From Guyparkeria hydrothermalis (GTDB lineage: Bacteria; Pseudomonadota; Gammaproteobacteria; Halothiobacillales; Halothiobacillaceae), in assembly GCF_023555375.1 (NCBI RefSeq), contig NZ_JAJSEE010000002.1, positions 62,001-126,000 on the forward strand: a stretch of 64,000 bases of DNA. The letters run 5' to 3'. Below the pieces are notes generated by a model. That model did no database searches. It was not told the DNA's origin and saw only the letters and a list, made by a program, of their open reading frames with translations. Each line of letters begins with the position of its first letter. The stretch's first letter is position 1. This document shows, piece by piece, positions 49,088 to 57,502 of this stretch. Made by a program: the position numbers and the translations under genes.

Positions 49088-49150
49088 AAAACCGGGGGCG
49101 ATTCACTTGTCTCGATGGGCGAGGCGGGGACTGTTGTTAAAGGTCGCACG

Positions 49151-49180
49151 AAAACCCCGCTCGTTTTGAGCGGGGTTTTT
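49151..49180. terminator. Bidirectional terminator before the CstB-like gene
   Basis: A 12-bp stem (AAAACCCCGCTC / GAGCGGGGTTTT) with a 5-nt loop, T-runs on the right and, on the other strand, on the left. It serves the CstB-like gene from the right and anything arriving from the left. Confidence 0.88.
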
Positions 49181-49202
49181 CGTTTTGGGCCGAGCGGTGT
49201 GA

Positions 49203-50630
49203 TCAGTCCTTGGCGACCACCGGCAGGCCGGCCTCTTCCCAGGCGTCCATACCGCCCATCAGGTTGGCGACGTTGGTGTAGCCGACGCGTCGCAGCAGGC
49301 TCGCGGCGACGGTCGAGCGCATGCCCGAGCCGCAGACCAGCGTGACCGGCTCGTCCTTGCCCACGCCGTCGAGCCCGTCGCGGGCATCGTGGGCCGGGGT
49401 GTGGCGCGCGCCGAGCGCGTGGCCCTCGTTCCATTCGCTGGTCTCGCGCACGTCCCACAGCGCGCGGCGGTCGTGGTCGAGGTCGGTCTTGGCGGTCTCG
49501 GCATCGACCAGCGGGAGGTTGTCGAACGCCTCGCCGGCCTTGAGCCAGGCATCGAAGCCACCGTCAAGGAAACCGACCACGTTGTCCTGGCCGACGCGTA
49601 CCAGTGCGCGAATGGCATCGCTGATCAGCTCGTCGTCGCCGTCGTGGTCGACCAGGATCAGCGGCTGGTCCGCCGGGGCGATCCAGCCGGCCCAGGTGCT
49701 GAGGTTGTCACCGAACTCGATGCCCAGCGAGCCCTTGATGTGTGCGGCGTTGAAGGCCAGTCGGTCGCGGATGTCGATCACCACCGCGCCGTTGGCCATC
49801 TGGGCCTTGAGGTCGTCGATGTCGAACACCTCGATCTCCTCGGCAATCAGGTCGACCATGCCCTGCACCGGCTTGGGCCCCTCGGAGTTGGTGACCTTGT
49901 TGCGCGGGTAGAAGTCCGGCGCCGGCGGCAGGTTGCCGAGCAGCGTGTCGATGAACTCGTCTTCCGTGAGCGACGGGTCGAGCAGCGGGTTGGCGGCGCG
50001 CTCGTAACCCAGCGTCGAGACGGTGCGCCCGGACATGCCGGCGCCGCAGGCCGAGCCCGCGCCGTGCCCCGGGCGGATCTCCAGGCCGTCGGGCAGGCCG
50101 TGGAGCTTCTCGCGCACGCTGTGGAATGCCTGCTTGGCCAGCCCGCGGGTGGCCTCCTCGCCCAGGAGGTCCGGGCGGCCGAGGCTGCCGACGAACAGGA
50201 AGTCGCCGGTCAGGGCGACGGCCGGGACGTCCGTCGAGCGCGCGCCGTCATAGACCAGGAAGGTGAGGTGCTCCGGGGTGTGCCCCGGCGTATGTAACGC
50301 CTCGATGCGGACGTTGCCCATCTGCACCGAGTCGCCTTCCTGCATCGGCAGGTGGTCGAAGCCCACCTCGAAGACCTCGTTGTCGTCGTAGGCGGACAGG
50401 TGCAGCTTGGCGCCGGTCACCTCGGCCAGCTCGCGTGCGCCGGAGGCGTAATCCGCGTGGATGTGGGTGTCCAGCACGTGGCGGATGACGTAGCCCTCCT
50501 GTTCGGCGAAATCGAGATAGAGGTCGATGTCGCGGCGCGGATCGACGATCGCCAGCTCCTTGCTTTGCTGGCAGCCGACGGCATAGCTCAGTTGGGAAAG
50601 GCCGGATTCTTCGAACGCTTCGAACAGCAT
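49203..50630 (-). CDS. CstB-like persulfide dioxygenase fused to two rhodanese domains
   Basis: A 475-residue three-domain protein. MBL domain (about 1-250): THIHADY at 55-61, HTPGHTPEHL, LTGDFLFVGSLGRPD and PGHGAGSACG, close to CstB. A first rhodanese-like domain without catalytic cysteine (about 265-360) is followed by an active one with VCGSGMRS (about 375-470). CstB oxidises persulfides and hands on thiosulfate. Residue 61 is Tyr where a fourth ligand His or, in CstB, Phe sits. GAGGGAG precedes the ATG at 50630; longer frames upstream are shadow. Confidence 0.9.
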   Translation of the reverse strand: MLFEAFEESGLSQLSYAVGCQQSKELAIVDPRRDIDLYLDFAEQEGYVIRHVLDTHIHADYASGARELAEVTGAKLHLSAYDDNEVFEVGFDHLPMQEGDSVQMGNVRIEALHTPGHTPEHLTFLVYDGARSTDVPAVALTGDFLFVGSLGRPDLLGEEATRGLAKQAFHSVREKLHGLPDGLEIRPGHGAGSACGAGMSGRTVSTLGYERAANPLLDPSLTEDEFIDTLLGNLPPAPDFYPRNKVTNSEGPKPVQGMVDLIAEEIEVFDIDDLKAQMANGAVVIDIRDRLAFNAAHIKGSLGIEFGDNLSTWAGWIAPADQPLILVDHDGDDELISDAIRALVRVGQDNVVGFLDGGFDAWLKAGEAFDNLPLVDAETAKTDLDHDRRALWDVRETSEWNEGHALGARHTPAHDARDGLDGVGKDEPVTLVCGSGMRSTVAASLLRRVGYTNVANLMGGMDAWEEAGLPVVAKD

Positions 50631-50967
50631 GCGTACTCCCTCGGAGATGAATAAGCGTGGGTATGAATAAGTCTGACTTGGGAATCTATCAGATAAATTG
50701 TTGACTGACTGTCCGACCTTGGGATGGGCCACGAGTTTCTCAACCCTCGGCCGGCGATCGGGCGGGTCGGGATGGACGAGTTGAGGGCGGGCGTGGCGTC
50801 GGCGCCACAGTGCGGCAAGGTGGTTGTTGCGCCCGCGCCGACACCTGTGCTTAGCTCGAAGTCGACGGGCCGCCCACGCGCCGCTCCCTGCGCGGCGGTT
50901 GCGGCCCGTCGATCCGCCTGAAACCACCTGCGACCGGTCTCGCGCCGGTCGCCGACAGGAGGCCCCG
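50631..50967. other. Divergent intergenic region, CstB-like gene / ectoine operon
   Basis: No gene. An AT-richer part (50640-50705) lies next to the CstB-like gene and holds the 11-bp palindrome AAGTCTGACTT (50669-50679), a possible operator unrelated to O1-O3. The GC-rich remainder precedes the ectoine genes; I see no convincing promoter there. Confidence 0.4.
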
Positions 50968-52137
50968 GTGCCCTCGATCTGGACCGACATCGCCACCCAG
51001 GCCACCGCCTTTCGTCGCCGGCTGCACCAGGCGCCGGAATTGACCTGGCAGGAACACGCCACCGCCGGCGTGATTCGCACCGAGCTCGATCACCTCGGCA
51101 TCCCCTGGCGCGCCTGCGCCGGCACCGGCACCGTCGGGACGCTGGCCCCCGAAGCCACCGGGCGGCACATCGCCCTGCGCGCGGACATCGACGCCCTGCC
51201 CATCGACGAGATCACCGGCGCCGAGTGGGCCTCGGGCACGCCCGGGATCATGCACGCCTGCGGCCACGACGGGCACACCGCCACGCTGCTGGCGGTCGCC
51301 CGCTGGCTCAAGACCTGCGAGGACCACCTGCCCGGCCCGGTCACCCTGCTGTTCCAGCCCGCCGAGGAAGGCGGGCACGGCGCACGCGAGATGATCCGCG
51401 ACGGCGCGCTCGAGGGCGTGGACTGGGTGTTCGGTTGGCACAACTGGCCGGCGATCCCCTTCGGCCAGGCCGTTTGCCCGGACGGCCCGGTGATGGGCGC
51501 GAACGGCACCTTCGAGATCCGGCTGACCGGCAGCGGCGGGCACGCCAGCCAGCCTGAGGCCTGCCGCGACCCGCTACTCGCCGGCGCCGCGCTGGTGCAA
51601 TCCATCCAGCAGATCGTCTCGCGCCGACTGGCCCCGCAGACCGCCGCGGTGGTCAGCGTGACCACCTTCGAGGCCGGCGGCGCGATCACCGCCATCCCCG
51701 ACACCGCCCGTCTGGCCGGTTCCGTGCGCGTCGAGCGCACCGACCAGCGCGACGCGGTGGCCGAGCATCTCGAACAGATCGCTCACGATACCGCGGCGGC
51801 CTACGGGGTCGAGGCGCGCGTGACGTTCACCCCCCGCTACCACGCCACCGTCAACCACCCGGAGGCTGCGGCGCACTACCGCGGCGCCCTGGCGCGCGCC
51901 CTGGGTGCCGGCTGGCGCGATACCTCCCTGCCGGTGCCGATCATGGCGTCGGAGGATTTCAGCTACTACCTTCGGGAAGTCCCCGGCGCCTTTGCCCTGA
52001 TCGGCGCCGACGACGGGCAGGGCCACCACGAGCCCTGTCACAGCCCGCGCTACGACTTCAACGACCGGCTGATCGACCCGGTGGGGCGCATCTTCGCCGA
52101 CATCGTCGGCGCGCCGATCGAGGTCGCGACGGACTGA
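50968..52137 (+). CDS. doeB2: M20 amidohydrolase, probable N-acetyl-diaminobutyrate deacetylase (DoeB2-type)
   Basis: A 389-residue metallopeptidase-family amidohydrolase (M20D). Metal ligands are in HACGHDGH, the EEGGHG segment with the catalytic glutamate, the FGWHNWP histidine and the C-terminal SPRYDFND area. In this operon it should release acetate from N-alpha-acetyl-diaminobutyrate, the product of DoeA, as the M20-type alternative to DoeB. GTG start at 50968 after ACAGGAGG. Substrate is inferred from neighbours; amidohydrolases of this family have varied substrates. Confidence 0.78.
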   Translation: MPSIWTDIATQATAFRRRLHQAPELTWQEHATAGVIRTELDHLGIPWRACAGTGTVGTLAPEATGRHIALRADIDALPIDEITGAEWASGTPGIMHACGHDGHTATLLAVARWLKTCEDHLPGPVTLLFQPAEEGGHGAREMIRDGALEGVDWVFGWHNWPAIPFGQAVCPDGPVMGANGTFEIRLTGSGGHASQPEACRDPLLAGAALVQSIQQIVSRRLAPQTAAVVSVTTFEAGGAITAIPDTARLAGSVRVERTDQRDAVAEHLEQIAHDTAAAYGVEARVTFTPRYHATVNHPEAAAHYRGALARALGAGWRDTSLPVPIMASEDFSYYLREVPGAFALIGADDGQGHHEPCHSPRYDFNDRLIDPVGRIFADIVGAPIEVATD

Positions 52138-52250
52138 ACTGTCGACAGGCCCGGCCTGTCGACCGAGAGGCTTGCCGGACGAACCGGCCTTTTGGCCCGC
52201 CGCGCGGTGGCGGGCCCGTTCACACCCGAAACGAAGGGGAGAAAGCGCCA

Positions 52251-53525
52251 ATGCACATGCAGGTGTTCGAGCAGTGGGAATCCGAGATCCGCGCGTACTG
52301 TCGCGCCGCGCCCACGGTCTTTCATTCGGCGAGCAACGCCCGCCAGACCGACGAGCAGGGGCGAAGTTACATCGATTTCTACGCCGGCGCCGGGGTGCTC
52401 AACTTCGGGCACAACGACCCGAAGATGAAGGACGCGATCATCGACTACATCCAGAACGATGGCGTCGCGCACAGCCTGGACATGTACACCAGCGCCAAGC
52501 GCGCCTTCATCACCAAGTTCGTCGACACGATCCTCAAACCGCGTGACATGGACTACCGGCTGCAGTTCGTCGGCCCGACCGGCACCAACGCCGTCGAGGC
52601 GGCACTCAAGCTCGCCCGCCGCGTCACCGGCCGCCAGCAGGTGGTCTCCTTCCACCACGCCTTCCACGGGATGACGCTGGGCGCGCTGGCGGCGACCACC
52701 AACGCCCACTTCCGCAACGCCGCCGGCGTGCCGCTGGACAACGTCACGCACCAGGCCTTCGGCTGCGAGAGCCCGTGCCCGAACTGCCAGCTCGGTTGCG
52801 GCATGCCCTCGCTCGAGCGCCTGCGCGACATCTACGCCGATCCGTCCTCGGGCTTCCCGAAGCCGGCGGCGTTCCTGGTCGAGACCATCCAGGCCGAGGG
52901 CGGCGTGCGGGTGGCCTCCGAGGAATGGCTCAAGGGCATCCAGGACCTCGCCCGCGAACTGGGCGCGCTGTTCATCGTCGACGACATCCAGGTCGGCTGC
53001 GGCCGCACCGGGCCGTACTTCTCATTCGACGAGATGGACCTCGACCCGGACATCATCACGCTGGCCAAGGGTATCGGCGGCTTCGGCACGCCCATGGCGA
53101 TGAACCTCAACAAGCCCGAGCACGACAAGCACTGGCTGCCCGGCGAGCACACCGGCACCTTCCGCGGCCAGGACCTGTCGTTCATCGCCGGCACCGTGGC
53201 GCTGGGCTACTTCGACGACCCGGCGTTCATGGACGAGACCCGCCGCAAGGGCGAGGTGATCCGAAAGCGCCTGGAGAAAATCGCCGGCAAATACCCGCGC
53301 TTCGCCGTGCGCGGCCGCGGCATGATGCAGGCGCTGGACTTCATCGACGGCGATCTCTCCAAGCGCATCGCCCGCGAATGCTTCGATCGCGGCCTGCTGG
53401 CGGCGGTCTGTGGTTCGAAGGGGCAGGTGATCAAGCTGATCCCGCCGCTGACCATTCCCGACGACGACCTCGAGGAAGGACTGAACCTCTTCGAGCAGGC
53501 CGTCGATGCACAGGTGGAGGGCTGA
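52251..53525 (+). CDS. doeD: Diaminobutyrate aminotransferase (DoeD-type) with four-cysteine cluster
   Basis: A 424-residue class III PLP aminotransferase, probably converting diaminobutyrate to aspartate semialdehyde. The PLP lysine is K273 in LAKGIGG, and IVDDIQVG carries the ring-contact Asp. It resembles EctB but lacks ectA and ectC neighbours; context favours the catabolic DoeD. Odd feature: residues 172-183 read CESPCPNCQLGC, a Cx3Cx2Cx3C cluster where related enzymes, as far as I recall, have none. ATG at 52251 after a GGGGAGAAAG site. Confidence 0.82.
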   Translation: MHMQVFEQWESEIRAYCRAAPTVFHSASNARQTDEQGRSYIDFYAGAGVLNFGHNDPKMKDAIIDYIQNDGVAHSLDMYTSAKRAFITKFVDTILKPRDMDYRLQFVGPTGTNAVEAALKLARRVTGRQQVVSFHHAFHGMTLGALAATTNAHFRNAAGVPLDNVTHQAFGCESPCPNCQLGCGMPSLERLRDIYADPSSGFPKPAAFLVETIQAEGGVRVASEEWLKGIQDLARELGALFIVDDIQVGCGRTGPYFSFDEMDLDPDIITLAKGIGGFGTPMAMNLNKPEHDKHWLPGEHTGTFRGQDLSFIAGTVALGYFDDPAFMDETRRKGEVIRKRLEKIAGKYPRFAVRGRGMMQALDFIDGDLSKRIARECFDRGLLAAVCGSKGQVIKLIPPLTIPDDDLEEGLNLFEQAVDAQVEG

Positions 53526-53528
53526 CCC

Positions 53529-54854
53529 ATGCGCCAACGCGACGACATGACCTTCCCGATGGAGGAATACGAGCGCCGGCTCGGCGAGTTGCGCATGCGC
53601 ATGGCCGAGCGGCTGCTCGACGCGGTGATCATCACCGACCCCGAGAACCTGATGTACCTCACCGACTACCAGACGACGGGGTACTCGTTCTTCCAGGCGC
53701 TGGTGGTGCCGCTGGATGACAAGCCGTTCATGATCACGCGGACGATGGAAGAGTCCAACGTCCACGCGCGGACCTGGGTGGAGATCACCCGGCCCTACCC
53801 GGACACCGGGGATGCCATCCAGATGCTGGTCTCCTCGCTGAAGGAATTCGGGCTGGCCAACAAGTACATCGGCTACGAGCGCAACAGCTACTTCTTCCCC
53901 GCCTACCAGCAGGACGCGCTGCACACCACGCTGACCGGCGCGAAGCTGCTCGATTGCTTCGGCATCGTCGAGTGCGGCCGGCGCACCAAGTCCAAGCACG
54001 AGATCGAGATCATGCGCCGCGCCGCCATCGCCACCGAGGCGGGCATGAAGGCGGGGCTGGAGGCCTGCAAGGCGGGCGTGACCGAGAACGAGATCGGCGC
54101 CGAGGTCTGCGCGGCGATGTTCCGCGCCGGCGGCGAACCGCCCGCCGTGTTGCCCTACGTCACCTCCGGCCCGCGCACCATGATCGGCCACGCCACCTGG
54201 GAGGGGCGCGTGGTCAAGCCGGGCGAGCACGTCTTCCTCGAGGTGGCCGGCTGCTACCGCCGTTACCACACCGCCATGATGCGCACCGCCGTGCTGGGCG
54301 AGCCCACCGAGCTGATGTGGAAGGCCCAGGAGCGCATGAAGGAGGCGCTCGAGCGGGTCAAGGCGCTGATCCGCCCGGGCGTCACCGTCTCGGACGCCGA
54401 CAACCTGGTCCGCTCGATCATGACCGTCGACGATGCCCACGGGAAGCTGATCACCCGTTCGGGTTACTCGATCGGCATCGCCTTCCCGCCCAGCTGGGAC
54501 GAGGGGTACATCCTCAGCCTGATGCACGGCGACAAGACCGTCCTGCGCGAGGGCATGACCTTCCACATCATCCCCTGGGCCTGGGGCGTGGACGGCGACA
54601 AGACCTGCGGCATCTCCGACACCATCTACATCACCAGTGACGGCTGCAAGTCGTTCTTCGACATGGAGCAGGACTTCACCGTCAAGCGCGAGGAGGCTAA
54701 GCGCGAGATCCCCGACGAGCCGGTGATCGAGCTGCTCGCCTCGCGCCACGATGACAAGTCGGATGCCAAGGCCAAGTCCGACCACAAGAAAGACCACAAG
54801 CATTCCCAGAAACAGTCGAACCAGAAGAACTCGAAGGAGTCGCGCGCCTCATGA
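53529..54854 (+). CDS. doeA: Ectoine hydrolase (DoeA-type, M24 fold)
   Basis: A 441-residue pita-bread-fold enzyme that opens the ectoine ring to N-alpha-acetyl-diaminobutyrate. The N-terminal creatinase-like part is followed by the M24 core with GHATWEGRVVKPGEHVFLE, YRRYH and FHIIPW. Residues from about 405 form a Lys/Ser/His/Asp-rich tail (HDDKSDAKAKSDHKKDHKHS...), absent from the enzymes I know. It starts 4 bp after doeD with GGAGG upstream and overlaps doeC by ATGA. Substrate specificity rests on similarity and context. Confidence 0.88.
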   Translation: MRQRDDMTFPMEEYERRLGELRMRMAERLLDAVIITDPENLMYLTDYQTTGYSFFQALVVPLDDKPFMITRTMEESNVHARTWVEITRPYPDTGDAIQMLVSSLKEFGLANKYIGYERNSYFFPAYQQDALHTTLTGAKLLDCFGIVECGRRTKSKHEIEIMRRAAIATEAGMKAGLEACKAGVTENEIGAEVCAAMFRAGGEPPAVLPYVTSGPRTMIGHATWEGRVVKPGEHVFLEVAGCYRRYHTAMMRTAVLGEPTELMWKAQERMKEALERVKALIRPGVTVSDADNLVRSIMTVDDAHGKLITRSGYSIGIAFPPSWDEGYILSLMHGDKTVLREGMTFHIIPWAWGVDGDKTCGISDTIYITSDGCKSFFDMEQDFTVKREEAKREIPDEPVIELLASRHDDKSDAKAKSDHKKDHKHSQKQSNQKNSKESRAS

Positions 54855-56227
54855 GCCAGACCGTCATCAACCCGACCACGGGCAAGACCCTGCACGACTT
54901 CCCGGTGATGGACCCGGCCCAGCGTGACGCGGTACTCGAGCGCAGTGACGTCGCCTATCGCGACTGGCGCAAGACCAGCTTTGCCGAGCGCGCCGACCTG
55001 CTGCGGCGCGTGGCACAGGTGATGCGCGAGGACCGCGAGCGCCTGGCGCTCTTGATGACCGACGAGATGGGCAAGCCGATTCGCGAGGCGCGCGGCGAGG
55101 TCGACAAGGCCGCCTGGTGCGCCGAGCACTACGCCGATCACGCCGAGGAATACCTGGCCAGCGAGATGCTCGGCTCGGACGCCACGGTCAGCTACGTGCA
55201 GTACCTGCCGATCGGCACCGTGCTGGGCATCCTGCCGTGGAACGCGCCGTTCTGGCTCGCCTTCCGCTTCGCCGCCCCGGCCCTGATGGCCGGCAACACC
55301 TGCGTGATGAAGCACGACGCCCACGTGCCGGCCTGCGCGGCGGGCATCGCCGAGAGCTTCGAAAAGGCCGGCTTCCCGCAGGGCGTGTTCCAGAACCTGC
55401 CGCTGGAAACCGAGGACATCCAGGGCGCGATCGAGACCGAGTGCGTACGCGCCGTCTCGTTCACCGGCTCCGACCGTGCCGGCTCGATCGTCGCGGCCAC
55501 GGCCGCCCGGCAGATCAAGCCGGCCGTGCTGGAGTTGGGCGGTTCCGACCCGGTGATCGTGCTGGCGGACGCCGATCTCGAGGCCGCCGCCGACACCGTG
55601 GTGCTCTCGCGGATCATCAACGCCGGGCAGTCCTGCATCGCGGCCAAGCGCATCATCATCGAGGAGTCCGTCTACGAGCGCTTCCTCGAGATGATGAAGG
55701 TGCGTCTCGAAAAGCTGACCATGGGCGATCCGCGCGAGGAATCCACCGACGTCGGACCCATCGCCCGCGCGGATCTGCGCGACGGGCTGCATCGGCAGGT
55801 GCGGGCCTCCGTCGAGGCCGGCGCGCGCTGCCTGATGGGCGGCGAGATGCCCGAGGGCGACGGGTTCTTCTACCCCGTCACCCTGTTGGCCGACGTCGAC
55901 GACACCATGGTCGCCTTCTGCGAGGAGACCTTCGGTCCCATCGCCGTGGCCATGTCCGCGCGCGACGCCGACCACGCCCTCGAGATTGCCAACAGCACCC
56001 AGTACGGCCTGGGCGCCGCCGTCTGGACGGCGGACACCGCCCGCGCCATCCACATGGCCCGCGACATCGAGGCCGGCCAGGTGTCGATCAACGGCATCGT
56101 CAAGACCGACCCGCGTCTGCCCAGCGGCGGCGTCAAGCGCTCCGGCTACGGCCGCGAACTCGGCCCGCATGGCATCAAGATGTTCGTCAATGCCCAGCAG
56201 GTCTGGGTGGGGCCGAAGCAAGGCTAA
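54851..56227 (+). CDS. doeC: Aspartate-semialdehyde dehydrogenase of ectoine degradation (DoeC-type)
   Basis: A 458-residue NAD(P)-dependent aldehyde dehydrogenase. Catalytic Cys is in NAGQSCIAAKR; the general-base Glu is in LELGGSDP; ILPWNAPFW is the N-terminal NAD-domain motif. It resembles succinate-semialdehyde dehydrogenases; its position after doeA suggests that it oxidises aspartate semialdehyde to aspartate, closing the ectoine route. The start overlaps doeA by 4 nt. A terminator follows. Confidence 0.85.
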   Translation: MSQTVINPTTGKTLHDFPVMDPAQRDAVLERSDVAYRDWRKTSFAERADLLRRVAQVMREDRERLALLMTDEMGKPIREARGEVDKAAWCAEHYADHAEEYLASEMLGSDATVSYVQYLPIGTVLGILPWNAPFWLAFRFAAPALMAGNTCVMKHDAHVPACAAGIAESFEKAGFPQGVFQNLPLETEDIQGAIETECVRAVSFTGSDRAGSIVAATAARQIKPAVLELGGSDPVIVLADADLEAAADTVVLSRIINAGQSCIAAKRIIIEESVYERFLEMMKVRLEKLTMGDPREESTDVGPIARADLRDGLHRQVRASVEAGARCLMGGEMPEGDGFFYPVTLLADVDDTMVAFCEETFGPIAVAMSARDADHALEIANSTQYGLGAAVWTADTARAIHMARDIEAGQVSINGIVKTDPRLPSGGVKRSGYGRELGPHGIKMFVNAQQVWVGPKQG

Positions 56228-56260
56228 CTCGAAGCGGACAGCTGGAAGCTGGAAGAGAGA

Positions 56261-56307
56261 GGCCAGCGTGCCGAGCGGGGAGACCCCCGCCGGGCGCTGG
56301 CCTTTTT
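56261..56307 (+). terminator. Terminator of the doe operon
   Basis: GGCCAGCG (56261-56268) pairs with CGCTGGCC (56295-56302) around a GC-rich inner stem, followed by TTTTT. It lies 34 nt after doeC. Confidence 0.85.
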
Positions 56308-56415
56308 GTTTGTGTGGCCGCCCGCGCCGGGTGCGCACCCGGCCTTTCAAACATGCGACCATGCGCATTCGGGCGCAATGCCCCACAGGGAATAACCACT
56401 GACCAAGGAGGTGTC

Positions 56416-56865
56416 ATGTCACCGCAAGCGAAAGTCATCGCCGGCCTCGGCCTGCTGCTCGGGCTGAGCGGCTGCTCCATCACCCAGACCGTTGACCCGG
56501 TCGCCGACAACGACATCGAGCGCATCTGCGTCGAACACAACCCCGACGTCCTGATGGACGGCTTCGAACCGGCCGTCTGCGAGCTGATCGAGGAGCAGGG
56601 ACTTTCTACCGAGGTGTACAAGGACGAACGACCGGTCGGCTGCTCCCATTACCTCGAGTACACCGCCAACTGGCGCTGGGACATGGCGATGTACCTGTCC
56701 TATGCCGATCTCAAGGTATTTGGCCAGGATGGGCTTGAGGGGCGTGCGACCTATGACGCCCGGAATGGGGGTGGTCGGATGGACAAGTTTGGGCCGACGC
56801 GTAGCAAGATTGAGCCATTGGTTGAGGAGTTGTTTGGTGGTGCGGATACCGAAGGTCAGGATTGA
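56416..56865 (+). CDS. Small lipoprotein of the Sbal_3080 type
   Basis: A 149-residue lipoprotein: signal peptide with lipobox LSGC (lipidated Cys20), then a conserved domain with paired cysteines in ERICVEHNPDVLMDGF, AVCELIEEQG and GCSHYLEYTANWRWDMAMYLSYA. This matches the Sbal_3080 family of uncharacterised lipoproteins. Excellent ribosome site (AAGGAGGTG) before the ATG. The gene is monocistronic and its end carries the first part of the repeat described next. Confidence 0.8.
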   Translation: MSPQAKVIAGLGLLLGLSGCSITQTVDPVADNDIERICVEHNPDVLMDGFEPAVCELIEEQGLSTEVYKDERPVGCSHYLEYTANWRWDMAMYLSYADLKVFGQDGLEGRATYDARNGGGRMDKFGPTRSKIEPLVEELFGGADTEGQD

Positions 56866-56875
56866 GGAAAGAGAT

Positions 56876-56895
56876 AAAGGGTTCTGACCCCTTTT
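56876..56895 (+). repeat. Direct repeat, left copy
   Basis: AAAGGGTTCTGACCCCTTTT, 11 bp after the lipoprotein stop. The identical 20-mer recurs at 57430-57449; a GGTCAGGAT heptamer-like lead sequence precedes both. It can fold into a small hairpin. The pair brackets a small AT-rich gene. Confidence 0.85.
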
Positions 56896-56904
56896 TCTCT
56901 TTCC

Positions 56905-57402
56905 ATGGCGCGTCATAACAATGTTGTTTTAAAAATGAAAACGGTTATTAAAAGAGATCAGGTTTACCACTTTTCTATTATGATGCCCGCCTTTGCATTC
57001 TCAATGGCAAGTTTTGCTCCTATATGGATGGTGGGGGTTTCGCCAACTTCGGTTGCTGTGGGCGTGCTGCTTTCGCCGTTGTCTGTTCTGTTTGCGTTCT
57101 TGACCTGGAAGCTTTTTCTGATTCGAAATAAGGTCATTGAACTTTCGGACGAGGGGATTCTGGTTGAGGGAAGAAAAGACATATTCTATCGATGGGATGA
57201 AATAAGAGACTTTACGTTTACTCGAAGATGGGTGGGGGTATTGCTAAAGGATAGAGAAGAGCGAGTGGGGTTTTGGAGAAGTTTGGCCAGAGGGTTGGCA
57301 GGTGGAGGCGAGCCGCTCGCTGACTTATGGCTTTACGAAGGAAAACCAGATGACATAAAAGCGATTTTGCGAGCAGCTCTCCGGGACAAAATGGATTTGT
57401 AG
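56905..57402 (+). CDS. Hypothetical membrane protein, AT-rich cassette
   Basis: A 165-residue protein with two adjacent hydrophobic helices (about residues 24-44 and 48-71) and a soluble C-terminal half (VIELSDEGILVEGRKDIFYRWDEIRDFTFTR...) reminiscent of a membrane PH-like (STM3941/YcxB) domain. Function unknown. Neither ATG 56905 nor ATG 56935 has a good ribosome site; the longer is given. Base composition is clearly lower in GC than neighbours, and identical 20-bp repeats lie on each side, so it is probably a small acquired cassette. Confidence 0.6.
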   Translation: MARHNNVVLKMKTVIKRDQVYHFSIMMPAFAFSMASFAPIWMVGVSPTSVAVGVLLSPLSVLFAFLTWKLFLIRNKVIELSDEGILVEGRKDIFYRWDEIRDFTFTRRWVGVLLKDREERVGFWRSLARGLAGGGEPLADLWLYEGKPDDIKAILRAALRDKMDL

Positions 57403-57429
57403 ATTTTTATAGAGAAATGGGTCAGGATG

Positions 57430-57449
57430 AAAGGGTTCTGACCCCTTTT
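57430..57449 (+). repeat. Direct repeat, right copy
   Basis: Exact copy of AAAGGGTTCTGACCCCTTTT, preceded as at the left copy by GGTCAGGAT. Spacing between the copies is 534 bp. This short hairpin may also terminate transcription of the enclosed gene. Confidence 0.85.
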
Positions 57450-57502
57450 GTTCAATTGATCTGAGGGGGCAGAGTAGATATTCATGAAGCCAAGGAGAGG
57501 CG

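Larger units (their letters stand above)
47874..49105 (+). mobile_element. IS3-family insertion sequence, intact, with 3-bp target duplication
   Basis: A 1232-bp element with imperfect terminal inverted repeats: TGAATAGCCCCGACTTTCT at the left (from 47874), and at the right the complement of TGAATCGCCCCCGGTTTTCT (ending at 49105). CTT flanks both ends (47871-47873 and 49106-49108), a 3-bp target-site duplication as IS3 elements make. Both reading frames and the slippery A7 run are intact, so the copy looks recent and potentially active. Confidence 0.93.

Noticed and set aside
50824-50856. Promoter for the doe operon (TTGTTG ... TTAGCT)
   Set aside because: Spacing is 21 bp and the -10 match is poor.
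52251-53525. Ectoine biosynthesis enzyme EctB
   Set aside because: ectA and ectC are absent while doeA, doeC and a deacetylase are adjacent, so the catabolic aminotransferase is more likely.
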